Assembly: GCA_003290165.1 (NCBI GenBank)
Contig: QNQO01007584.1
Location: 175,355 to 239,354 of the forward strand
From: Berberis thunbergii
Lineage: Eukaryota; Streptophyta; Magnoliopsida; Ranunculales; Berberidaceae
DNA length: 64,000 nucleotides
Direction: 5' to 3'
Of the stretch, positions 1 through 11,330 are shown piece by piece. A program made the position numbers and the translations under genes. Position 1 is the stretch's first letter, and each line of letters starts with the position of its first letter. Below the pieces are notes generated by a model that made no database searches, was not told the DNA's origin, and saw nothing but the letters and a program-made list of their open reading frames with translations.

Positions 1-838
1 GGCCAAGCAACATACTACTCACACACGACTATGTTCCCATGGTACATTTTTTTTTCTTATTCATGGATATTCAAATAGACAAATCGTCACGGTGTCTGGT
101 TTACAAGTTTATTAGATGCATATTTTCATTTTGCTCAAGACTGAAAGGCCTGTCTCATAACAATGATGCCCATTTTTTTCTCTCTGATTTGGTGAAGTAT
201 TCATCATGGTTTAATATTACTTCAAGTAGTATCTTCCACGAGATAGTGGTTCAGGGAAAGCTTGAGATCTAGTTGGTTAATGGAAATTTAGAATGAGCGA
301 GTTTCATATGGAAGAGTGGACCTATAATTAAACTTGACTTTTTCACAAAAAGATGTTGAAAATTCCAGCTCGTTGGATCGATTACAAACACACTTGACTT
401 ATATTACTAACAAAGACAATTACAACTTATTACATACAATACACTTGTGCACACCTATTTTATTTACACCACATACAACTCACTTCTTACTTCAAACACT
501 TGTTGACACACACAAGTGCTATTCTCTTTGCACACACACATGATCCAAGCCTCACTTAAACTCCACTCACTTGGATGCCTCATACATAATAAGCCAATGC
601 CTATTTATAGATTGAGCTAGGAAAACTCTAGAGAAGGATAGTTCTAGAGATATCTTATCGAATGTGTAAGGAGAAGAGTTCTAGATAGTGAGATATGATA
701 AATGTGGGGTGGTAAAATAGTCTAGAGGAAAGAGAGAAGACTTCACTTAGTTGCTGAAGTAGTTGTAATCTCTGCAGGCCCTTGCGGAATGTGTCAATCT
801 CTATAAATTCAAAATTCATTCTTTTGCATTTGCTACAG
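1..838. other. AT-rich stretch, possible degenerate LTR on the - strand
   Basis: I see no gene here. A TATA-like word on the - strand (CTATAAATAG, plus positions 601-610) in an AC-rich/AT-rich setting resembles the core promoter of a copia-type LTR, but no LTR ends, polypurine tract or coding remnant can be fixed. The last bases (about 815-838) read as a pyrimidine-rich intron 3' end, with AG at 837-838 leading into the beta-galactosidase exon. Low confidence beyond that. Confidence 0.3.
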
Positions 839-1184
839 GACTCGTAAAACAACCTAAATGGGGACACTTAAAAGATCTGCACAAAGCCATTAAGCTTTGT
901 GAGGAAGCATTGGTAGCCACTGACCCAACCAACATTCCTATTGGTTCAAATATTGCAGTTCATTTATACTGAGTGTTGAATAAGTAATAGCAATAGTTTA
1001 ATTTGGAAATTTTCTCCATCTCAGGCACATGTTTACAAAATAGATTCAGGAGTATGTGCTGCTTTTCTTGCCAACCTCGATGATAAATCTGATGCAGTTG
1101 TGAAATTCAATGGGAACACATCATTTACCTGCGTGGTCTGTGAGCATCCTACCGGACTGTAAAAATGTGGTATTCAATACTGCA
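839..1184 (+). pseudogene. Beta-galactosidase (GH35) fragment, two exons
   Basis: Fragment of a plant cell-wall beta-galactosidase, a glycoside hydrolase family 35 enzyme that removes terminal galactose from cell-wall glycans. Exon 839-957 encodes the typical segment [20 protein letters not shown], followed by ALVATDPT. A 67-nt GT-AG intron (958-1024, phase 0) follows. The next exon, from 1025, gives AHVYKIDSGVCAAFLAN and then, after a frameshift near 1120, HLPAWSVSILPDCKNVVFNT. The rest of the roughly 700-840-residue enzyme is absent, including the N-terminal catalytic half. The reading frame meets a stop at 1185-1187 where a donor would be expected. The kept intron means it was copied as genomic DNA, not retrotransposed from mRNA. 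It is the first of four unrelated same-strand gene fragments. The family call is secure; the paralogue is not. Confidence 0.88.
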
Positions 1185-1284
1185 TAGGCTTGTCTTGGAA
1201 CTTCTCCTGAACATTTTTAGTTTATCACCTGTATATGGTTGAATGAGAAATGATGAATACAAGAAAAGTGTTAAGACAAGTGTT

Positions 1285-1448
1285 GTTACTAAAGGGAGCA
1301 GGTTGCTTACTAAGTGGTAAGACAAGTGCTGTTACTAAAGGCTTAGTTTTTTGTCCCCTCAGTCTTTTAGCTTTCTTTTAATATTGTTGTTGCTGAATGG
1401 AATGCAGGCTGCTAGCACATGTGCTGTTACTAAAGGGAGCAGGTTGCT
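1285..1448 (+). repeat. Short direct repeat, about 23 bp, two full copies plus one partial
   Basis: The word GTTACTAAAGGGAGCAGGTT occurs at 1285 and again at 1426, and its first half recurs at about 1330. It lies just downstream of the beta-galactosidase exon, probably in intronic or inserted sequence. Spacing is about 141 bp for the full copies. Function unknown; a local duplication scar is the simplest reading. Confidence 0.6.
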
Positions 1449-1779
1449 ATATGTTGCATAGTGCTATGTTGTTACATGTAATGTTGTTTAGGAAGGATTT
1501 TTGTTAGATTAGTTGTCAATAAATGTAGTACTATAAATAAGAGAGCATAAGAGAGAAAAAGGGATTCATTTGATTTGTAAGAAAATTGTACACTTGAGCA
1601 TTTGCTCTACAGGAGATTAGCTATCTCGAATTAGCTTTCTTATTGAATACAATCCATTCCATTTACTGTCATCAATCCAGAATTACAATTACAAGTTCTT
1701 CAGTCTGTAATTTCTCTTCATTGCCTATATTGCATCACTGTCAGTAGAACTGCATTGGCTTAACACCGTGACAAAAAAA
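1449..1779 (+). mobile_element. Possible copia-type solo LTR remnant
   Basis: The stretch has a TATA-like word (CTATAAATAAG near 1531), then a transcript-like leader and a T/C-rich tail with ACAATCCATTCC-type sequence, an arrangement common in Ty1/copia LTRs. No clean TG...CA ends or 5-bp target duplication could be fixed, and there is no coding sequence. It ends where the CACTA subterminal array starts. Could equally be captured intron sequence. Confidence 0.3.
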
Positions 1780-2153
1780 AAAAATTTGCCACAGCTTAAA
1801 ACTGTGGCTAATTATTGCAACGGCTAAAAATCGTGGCCATACCTTGCCACGGCTTAAAACTGTTGCTAAAACTATTGCAACGGCTTACAACCGTGGCCAT
1901 AACTTGCAATGGTTTTAAGTCGTGGCTACTCCTGGCCACGGCTTAGAACCGTGGCTAAGATTTTTGCAACGGTTTATAACCGTGGCTAAATCATCAACCA
2001 TCCTCGAGATAAAACCGTTGCTAATATTTTTTCCACAATTTTTATCCGTTACTGGGGATTTAACGACGCCTCTACAGCCCACGACTCTAAGCCGTGACAA
2101 TGGGTTACCCCCACAGTTTAAAACCGTTCCTAATGGGTATTTTTGGTGTAGTG
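1780..2153 (+). mobile_element. CACTA (En/Spm) terminus with palindromic subterminal repeats
   Basis: An array of near-palindromic units built on GCCACGGCTTAAAACCGTGGC ends at 2153 with the inverted CACTA signature (GGTGTAGTG, reading CACTACACC on the other strand). This is the right-hand terminus of a CACTA transposon. It is plainly homologous to the end at 19690-20024, in the same orientation: both share the block beginning TCATC(a/g)ACC and the same last bases. No matching left end is seen nearby; CACCGTGACAAAAAAAA at 1764 is a poor candidate. Either a small decayed derivative or the end of an element starting left of the window. Confidence 0.75.
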
Positions 2154-3175
2154 TCAGCTTTAGATCTAAGCTTTCCAGTCTGGTTTTGCACAAAATTGTT
2201 GCACTGCATGCTCAAGAATAAAAAGGAATTATTTTTAAGAAATTGAAACATTTTAATGAGTTAATTTTGTTTTGAGAGAATCAAGCATTTTAATGACGCA
2301 TTCCAATGCCTTAAAAAAGCTTTAGGATCTCAACATTCCATCATATGCTTAGTTAGTTAAGATGTCTTTTCCATCATATGCAAACTGCCTTTTCCAACGT
2401 TGAAATGTCCTTTCTACTAGATATGGTGTTTTAACCTGATGTGAGATCTTTTGATTTCTTTAGAGTCCTTTTTCCCTTTAGAGGTTCCATGAGTTTTGGG
2501 TTAGGTTGGATCATATTATTGTAAATATTATTGGATCATATTATTGTAAATATTATTGGAAACTCAATAATCTAATTCTTCTGGCTGACTAGTTATTTTT
2601 GGGGTTATCATGTCTACGCTAGGCATGCCAATGACTGTTAGCATTCTCAGTTTTTTTTACTGTTCAAATCTATGTTAGCACTTGATTGATACAGGGATCT
2701 TCAAAAAAAGAAAAATACATTGAAACTTGAGACAAAGCTTCATGACTTGGAGGTAATACAAGTTTCTTACTCAGAAATCCCATAGTGATCTCTCACACAA
2801 ACTCCATCCATGTTTGCAGTTGATCTAATTTCTAATCAATTCTTTTGATACTCATACATGAATATAACCATTCTTTTGTATTCCTTAAAATGTAGTAGTC
2901 CAAACTGTACAGATTAGTTCATGGACCAATTCAAGTTCTCTTATACATTGAGAAAACACCGATTTTAGGCTTTCATTGATAATGTTTTAAGAATTATCAA
3001 CACCAGTTCTTCTCCTCATAGTTTATCCTACTTATCATAGGTTGTGTTACTGTAATTGTTCCTAGCCTCTCGAGTTCTTTTTTAGAGTCCGTTATTTGTT
3101 CAAGTTCTTTGGTTTTGTCTGTCCTCTATTTCCTTGTTTTGTCGTTGTTCAAAAGGTGTATCCAAGCTATATATC
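2154..3175 (+). other. No recognised gene; one exon-like segment at 2695-2752
   Basis: Mostly AT-rich intron-like sequence. Positions 2695-2752 are flanked by TACAG and GTAATA and encode a charged, helix-prone peptide (QKKKNTLKLETKLHDLE). That looks like a real 58-nt exon from a further captured gene, but I do not recognise the parent. A duplicated 21-bp word (TTGGATCATATTATTGTAAA) occurs at about 2506 and 2532. Confidence 0.4.
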
Positions 3176-3855
3176 ATGGAAGAAACATTTGTACCCTTTC
3201 GTGGGATAAAAAATGACCTCAAAGGAAGACTGTTGTGCTACAAACAAGATTGGACTGGTGGCATCCGTGCGGGTTTCAGTTCTGTGTACCTCATCTTCGT
3301 TTTTGAACATGATAATGCCTTTTGTTATGATGGTAGATGTTAACATATGGGTTTACTCGATGAATACTAGTTTGATTTGCAATGTATCCTGATGTTTTTC
3401 TTTTACTAAAAGTTTTATATCACTTAATGTTAAGGAAAACATCATTAATGATGTTTTTACATGATAAGTTATTGAGAGTTTCACTGTATAATCTATGTAA
3501 TTGATGCCATATGTAAATTGACATCCTTTTTGTGATTCAGGATTCTTGCACCAACAACATACATATTCTTTGCTTCAGCGATTCCAGTTATATCATTTGG
3601 CGAGCAACTTGAAAGAAATACATGTAGGATAATGTTAGCAGATCTCTTTGTTTCCATTTTCTTTCCCAGTTATAATGGAAAGAGGTATGACATGTATACT
3701 TATTCATTGTTGCAGATGGATCTTTAACTGCAGTACAGACACTTGCATCGACAGCCATCTGTGGCATCATACACTCAATTATTTGAGGACAACCACTCCT
3801 TATACTTGGTGTTGTTGAGCCAACAGTTCTTGTGTATACATTCATTTTTTTCTGA
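3176..3855 (+). pseudogene. Boron transporter (BOR family) 5' fragment, three exons
   Basis: N-terminal part of a plant BOR-type borate exporter (SLC4/anion-exchanger superfamily), a plasma-membrane protein that loads boron into the xylem or exports excess boron. Exon 1 (3176-3279) starts at an ATG and encodes MEETFVPFRGIKNDLKGRLL and then CYKQDWTGGIRAGF. Exon 2 (3541-3623) gives [20 protein letters not shown], the first membrane segment. Exon 3 (from 3716) gives [20 protein letters not shown] and the following helix. Defects: the exon 1 donor GT is lost, an in-frame TGA at 3784-3786 replaces a glycine, and the frame ends at 3853. Roughly 550 residues of the family are missing. Introns are retained. 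Sits between the beta-galactosidase and H+-ATPase fragments in the same orientation. Confidence 0.9.
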
Positions 3856-4686
3856 CATTTTTATAACTTTTATGTTTGGTATTTTCTCGGGAAAAAAAGA
3901 GGTTTGTTCAAATTGCTGATGATGTTTATGGTTCTAGAGATCCAACTTCGAAGCGAAAGTGTCGAAACTCTGAGAGCTTGGTTTTGGGAGGGATGCAGTA
4001 GTTCAAGCACTAAAACTATTCAATGGCAATGAGGAACAGGCTACTGGGTACCTATTCAGGGGTTAGAAACAGTATGTACATCCTTTATCTAGAATGTGTT
4101 TTTTTCCTCTTCTTCTTACTTTTTTTTTTGTTCAGCATAATAAGCTATAGCAGGCTCCATTCCCTGTGAAGTATAATAAGCTATACAGAATGTGTTAATC
4201 CTGTGAAGCATGTGAAGTATAAATTTTTTTTAGGCGTTCGTGCTCATAACAATTGAAGTTCTATCTAGCCACAGTGTCTAAAGGGTGAATTAGCATGTTT
4301 CAGAATCTGAAAGGTGAAAACTAGAGTGATTGCAAACTTGATGGTCAGGTGGTGGATGATATACAAAAACCGCGACTGATTTATTTTCTAATAGTATGCA
4401 GTAACATGATGCTTGGGATTTATAAACAATTTTGTTTGCAAATGGACACATCTTCCAATTGTATGGTTGATTAAACTAAGTAGGCTCGATTTGTGGATGG
4501 TTTGATTAGTATGCTAAAAGACAACATGTAATTTCACTGGCTGGTTTAATGTGCCTACTTGGATTTTGTACTATAGGGTCTGACTAGACCTGAAAACAAA
4601 ATTTTATCTTTGTACACACAGAGATGATGTCCCATTATGTCCCATTAGTGTCATTCTTATGTCAGGCCCTATACCTGCAAGTACCT
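3856..4686. other. No recognised gene
   Basis: AT-rich sequence with some intron-like character. A segment near 3900-4075 has no stop over a moderate length in one frame but matches no family I know. The words ATACCTGCAAGTA and TTATGTCCCATTA are locally duplicated at 4624-4730, just before the H+-ATPase exon, suggesting small rearrangements there. Confidence 0.5.
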
Positions 4687-5250
4687 GACATAAGAAGGCT
4701 TGCATCAGCAATATACCTGCAAGTAAGCACAATCAGCCAGACCCTCATCTTTGTGACACTATCACGTAGTTGGCCTTTTCGTGAGCGTCCTGGTCTTTTG
4801 CTTGTTGTGGCTTTCTTGGTTGCACAGTTGGTGAGTAATTTGTATCAGGCAAATCTTGCTTCCTTTCTAATTTTTTCTTTTCTTGGGCTTATCGACTTTT
4901 TCATGTGCAGATTGCTACTCTTATTGCGGTCTATGCTGATTGGGATCAGAAGGTATGGTTCTATTTTCTTCTTTTCCTTTGGGTCATTATTTTTCCTAGA
5001 TATTTTTCCTAAATACATTATTTTGATTTTTATCGGTGTTACGTTTGAATGACATTGATTTTTACCAATCCAAAAGCACCTTGTATGGCCATCTCTCTAG
5101 CATTGATTTTTTCTAATGCAGTCAGTTCTCACTGGAGAGTCCCTTCCTATCACAAAGAGGACAAGAGATGAAGTCTTTTTCTTGATCAACCTGCAAGCAA
5201 GGAGAAATCGAGGCCAAACTGCCAATTTCCTAGTGGCAATGTCATAGGTA
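4687..5250 (+). pseudogene. Plasma-membrane H+-ATPase (AHA) fragments in scrambled order
   Basis: Pieces of a P3A-type plasma-membrane proton pump. Exon 4687-4830 encodes [20 protein letters not shown] and then the [23 protein letters not shown] stretch of the C-terminal membrane domain, with a good donor (GTGAGT). Exon 4911-4952 continues with [11 protein letters not shown]. The next piece, from 5122, encodes SVLTGESLPITKR, the TGES region of the actuator domain, which belongs about 500 residues earlier in the pump, and then a frameshifted TCKQGEIEA. So the 3' part of the gene lies upstream of the 5' part. The phosphorylation loop (DKTGTLT) is absent. This is a rearranged non-functional copy; the family call is secure. 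Confidence 0.87.
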
Positions 5251-6951
<1,701 letters not shown>

Positions 6952-6971
6952 CACTACAAAAAAAAAGGCCT

Positions 6972-7680
6972 TTAGGGACGTAGTCAAAATTGTCGCTATA
7001 GACAACATTTCGTCGCCTCAAATATTGGGCGACAAAATATTCGTCGCGCAAAGGTTGTCACCACAGCTCTGTCTCGCAAGCCTTTGCGCGACGAAAAATA
7101 ATCTTTGTCGCTAAAAGTGTCTTTTGGCGCGACGAAACCACAGCTTCGTCTCGCAAGTCTTTGCGCGACGAAAATACTCTTCGTCGCTACAAATGCCTTT
7201 TTGCGCGACAACACTACAGCTTTGTCTCGCAAGTCTTTGCGCGATGCAACTAAATCTTCGTCACTACAAAATCATTTTTGCGCGACGACACTCTCGCAAA
7301 TCTTTGCGCGACGAAAATAACTCTTCGTCACTATGAAATCCTTTTGCGCGACGACACCAAAGATCGTTGCATAAGGGTGCGTCGCGTAATACTGTTTTGC
7401 GCGACGCTAATTTCGTCCCAAGAAATAGAATTGTTCTTCGTGCAAAATATACTTACGCGACGATCCCTCTCGTCGCATTAAACGTTGTCGGCATACCTCA
7501 ATCGTAACGATCCCTTTCGTCGCGTTAGACTTTGTCGGCTTAACTCAATGGTGACGAACCTTTCATCGCACAAGATATTCTTTACACGACAACAATATTC
7601 ATCACTCTAATGTTGTCACACAGGTTACGTCAATCCAAATACACTTGATCTATTCTTATGCGACGAAAATTTTTGTCGCT
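6972..7680 (+). repeat. Left subterminal repeat array of the CACTA element
   Basis: At least a dozen copies of a word family built on TTTGCGCGACGAAAA and TCGTCGC occur in both orientations, at about 30-60 bp spacing. Such arrays are the binding platform for TNPA-type proteins in En/Spm elements. Short reading frames through this stretch are repeat artefacts. Matching words occur in the right terminus at 17990-19290. Confidence 0.85.
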
Positions 7681-7974
7681 TAAAGTTCTGTTTAATAATT
7701 TTGAAATCTTTTAATTCAAATATTTATTTAATTAAATTTGAAATATTTATTAATTGAATCGTCTCACGCATAGAAAGGTTTGCCTAATTTATTTAAATAC
7801 TATTAACTTTACAAATTAATAATGTAAAACCATAATGTATCCATTACAAATTAAAATTTTTAAACCGTACTGTATACTTACAAATTAAAAAACACATCAA
7901 TACATTTTTTAGGGATGTGGTGGCTGATGATGGTTTGTCGACAGTAGCGGGAGGTTCGACAAATTAATCCCTGA
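7681..7974. other. No gene; AT-rich 3' flank of the second CACTA gene
   Basis: AT-rich sequence between the left subterminal array and the stop codon of the Transposase_24-type gene. Probably its 3' untranslated region. No other structure seen. Confidence 0.5.
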
Positions 7975-9798
7975 CTACTGGAAAGCCCCTAATAACATAC
8001 TCCACCTAGTTTCCTCTTGTGCTTGTCGTTCCCCCTCCCGGGCCTCCCTCTCTGCCTCACGCGCTTTGGCAGCATTTAACTCATTCTGTAATTCCTCCAC
8101 TTTCGACTGTAATGATGAAACGATTCCGACTGAGCGCTGCGAAGCTGAAGATGAGGTGTTGACCTCACGAACTTTAGCTTTTCCCATCCCCCGAACAATC
8201 TTTCCGGGTCTTGGACCTAGCGATTCCAATGTCTCCGTCAAAATATGTAATCCTGCATCAGGATTGTCCATTGTGAGTTGTTCCAACGGAGTTCCCGGAG
8301 GATGTTGCGAGGCCACTTGCTCCATGTTGGCATCCCGCCTCTCCACCATCGTTTCCTTGATTAAAAAAATTATTAAAAATTAATAACTTTTAAAACAGCA
8401 GAAGTGACAACATGCAAAAAATGCAAAAATAAAACATACATGCAACTTCACGGCCACCTCATTGCCAGGTAGTGCATAAACATCCTTGAACATGTCGATT
8501 TCTGGGAATTTTGAACCTTCCTACAAAACATTGTTAAAATAATAAACCAACTAATATAAACATTTAATTGAATGTATTGACTAAAAGTAAAATAATGAAA
8601 TGAAACATGAGTTCACTTACTAGACGTCGTTCCTCCACCCTGTAAGAGAAGGGCAATGAACCAGAGTGATGTAAAATTTTCTTTTGACGTCGGTTCGCCT
8701 TGTTCGCCTTAGATCTTTTCTGTATAATTATTCAAAATATATATTAACCATATGCATTATTACATATATAAAAATAAATATGTTTTGCCTAATTAAATAA
8801 AACGTTAATGCTTACCAGAAATGTGGGAGTTTGAAAATGATCGCACAACCACACCCACTCATCAGGCCTATGCTCCAATTCGATTGGGGGTTGTGCCTTA
8901 GCACTATCCACATCAGAAAATGTTTGGAAGTATCGATGGAAATCATGCTTCCAATTCCTGTATCGATCCACGCACGTACCGATGATATACTCATGAATGT
9001 TTGGATCATTCATGTCAAACTCAAAGTTAACCTAAAATTTTAAATAATATTTATTAGAGAATATTAAGGCCCAAAGAGATAAGTTATACCAAATCATGTA
9101 AGAATACAAGCATAAACATGCAAAACCTTCAAAACTTTCTGCATTATAAAGATTTTAATTATTAAAGGTTGAAATGAATGGCTAAAACTTACTGTGAGCG
9201 TGTCCAACACCTCAGCCTGCGTCTCGGGCTTGACCTCACTCCAAGATGAGGATGTCATCGGGCAATGGTTGCGAATGATTGCACCAACAAGCTATTAATC
9301 TTCGCCGATTGCGAGCGACGATGACTAGGATCCCACACTACGGGAATGCGCATGTTAGTGGTTCGTGTGATCCTTTGGGATTTTAGTTGTCTACAAGGCC
9401 CCCTCGTTTTCTTTGCTATTGTAAAAAAAAAATCAATTTGCTGAATATGATGAGGAAAACTTAAGTTTATTACCTCTAGGGAGCTCTCCATCTCCTTGGG
9501 GGGAGGGGTTTACATCCCTGGGCATGGTTACAGTCTCGAGTGCAATCTCAAGAGACGCTGATCGATGGTTTGTTCGTCTGACGCTTCGTCGAGTGAGAAC
9601 TTGAGGAACTAATCCAGACGATGAAGATTGATCAACTATCGAAACATTTGATCCATGTGCTGGTGGAGTATTGATAGAAGCATCCCTTGTAGCTGGAGCA
9701 TTAATGGTGGAATGAGCTACATTGGGCGGAGGAGCGGCGACCGAACTACTATCAGCAACAATTACGGATCTACGTTTTCTTGTTATCAAAGAAACCAT
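7975..9798 (-). pseudogene. CACTA second gene, Transposase_24 (Ptta/En/Spm) type, six exons
   Basis: Probable ORF1/TNPA-like protein that accompanies Tnp2 in plant CACTA elements, thought to bind subterminal repeats. Exons on the - strand: 9798-9474 (MVSLITRKRRS start, low-complexity Ser/Pro region), 9415-about 9195 (AKKTRGPCRQLKSQRITRTT; hallmark basic block), about 9032-8816 (DRYRNWKHDFHRYFQTF and RPDEWVWLCDHF; the Transposase_24 core), about 8719-8631 (KRSKANKANRRQKK), about 8523-8439, and about 8358-7975, which ends in a coiled coil with repeated REAERE-type acidic/basic heptads. Splice sites look usable. One frameshift near 9262 breaks exon 2, so this copy is probably inactive. The start was chosen at the first Met followed by the basic KRR block. 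Confidence 0.82.
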
Positions 9799-10119
9799 CT
9801 GAACCAAAATAATAAAAACACGACACAACAATTACAAAGTAACATGAAAACAAAATAAATAGATGCAATCAGTGGAAGATCGTATAAAACAATACATTAA
9901 CTAAACAATGTATAATGAAGGAGAAAACTTGAATTTCATAAGATTCGGGAAGAAAACAGGATAAATAGGGAAGAAGAACAAAAAAAAAATTAATTTCAAC
10001 AGAAATGTAGAAGAAATATAAATGTACATGTCTAGCATTTTATATGCAAAAGTAAATCTCTACGACGAAGTTCAGGAAGAACTAAAGGAAGCGGCAATAT
10101 TGCGAATTGCAACATTTTC

Positions 10120-10235
10120 AGAAATTTACTGTCAGAAATTGATCCAGAAAATTTACTGTTAGAAATTGATATGCTCATTATCAGAAATTGATATACTCAC
10201 CGTCAGAAATTGATCCAGAAATTTACTGAATTTGC
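10120..10235 (+). repeat. Short tandem repeats (GTCAGAAATTGAT units)
   Basis: Four to five imperfect copies of a roughly 30-bp unit containing (T/G)CAGAAATTGAT(C/A), alternating with CCAGAAATTTACTG. It lies in the non-coding interior of the CACTA element, upstream of the Transposase_24-type gene, and might be part of its 5' region. Confidence 0.65.
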
Positions 10236-10847
10236 TCACTGTAATACAATTTGTATCTATGTCAGAAGTTTTACTTACTGAGTTTGCTTACTGAATGGAA
10301 CTCACAATTTTTGTCAATGATCAGAATTTTGATGTTGAGTTTGGTCTAGAAAAAGAGAATTCTTACAAGCTTTAATCTTTGGAAAGGTTTGCATAAACAA
10401 ACAATATGTCCAATGGCTAAAAATGTGAAAACTTTGGGTAAAAAGATAGGAAGCTGCATAATTTCTTTTTGGTCAGTGAAAAATACATTTCATTAAGAGA
10501 AAAGACAAAGATATAAGGAGGTTGAGAGAGCCTATAAAAGCACAACAAAAAGAAGCTGCAACCCAACCAAAAGGAGAACTTTATATAGATATGTGATAAA
10601 CTTCATCCTTCAATTGGACCTTCGGAAAAGATTACAACATATTGTCATACAAGGTTGATCTATCGATTCCATCACAAAACCAGCAATATATTATGCAGAT
10701 GTCATCCATTTTTTAAAACCACAATCTTTGGTATATTCCCCTTCCTTGTGATACCAAAATGCCTTGCATAGTAAGGAATCTCATGCATTTAAATCCATTG
10801 AGGCAAATGATAAACTACCCTAGTGAAATTGCATATATGTTATTTAC

Positions 10848-10969
10848 CTTGTAAACTGGACAGAATCCACCTTCACCTATTTTATTCAAAGAATCAAAAT
10901 CTCCAGTTGCAGCTTTAATCTGTCTCAGAGTGAAGTAACCAGTTTGTGATTCTAGGCCCCTTCGAAGTT
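10848..10969 (-). pseudogene. Captured LRR receptor-like kinase exon (LRR-VIII type)
   Basis: One exon with intact splice borders (acceptor TTTTTGCAG, donor GTAAAT). It encodes the juxtamembrane-to-kinase start LESQTGYFTLRQIKAATGDF followed by NKIGEGGFCPVYK, the Gly-rich ATP loop. This is the signature of the LRR-VIII-2 receptor kinases (RFK1/At1g53430-like group), where GEGGFGPVYKG is usual; here the second loop glycine is Cys. The rest of the kinase is absent. It lies inside the CACTA element, between its two genes and on the same strand as both, so it could be spliced into transposon transcripts. Capture by the transposon is inferred from position. Confidence 0.85.
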
Positions 10970-11059
10970 CTGCAAAAAGAATAAAATACGTAAAATAGAT
11001 CACAAAGTAAGATAAAGTTGAAAACTCCAAAGGCATCTAATGATAGAAAAACTTGGATT

Positions 11060-11330
11060 CTGAGAAGAACTCGGATGAAACAAGTGAACAGAGTATTCAA
11101 CATCCAAGTTCCAAAACATGTTACCTGCACAGTAATCCCACTGATAGAAAGAACTTGGATTTCTTTCTGAATACTCTGATAGAACTCGGATGAAACAAGT
11201 GAACGAGTTCTTCTCATAATACTGTATTTCATCTAATGATAGGTAACATAGCAATTGTTGTCTTTCATAATATTGTGCAGAATCCAAGTTCTTTCTATCA
11301 GTGGGATTATTTCACGGCTGTTACCTGTGG
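11060..11330. repeat. Compact inverted and direct repeat cluster
   Basis: AATCCAAGTTCTTTCTATCA at 11281 onward is the inverse of a segment at about 11130-11157, giving an inverted repeat of about 27 bp with a loop of about 120 bp. Within the loop, GAACTCGGATGAAACAAGTG at 11183 repeats a copy at 11068. The cluster sits directly upstream (- strand sense) of the receptor-kinase exon and may be scrambled captured sequence. Hairpin potential is visible; function is unknown. Confidence 0.6.

Noticed and set aside
6996..7481. Overlapping frames on both strands at the left CACTA end
   Set aside because: They are produced by the CGTCGC subterminal repeats; the translations repeat FARRK/LRDD-type phrases and have no family features.
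8066..8383. A + strand frame of about 105 codons
   Set aside because: It is the antisense shadow of the last exon of the Transposase_24-type gene.
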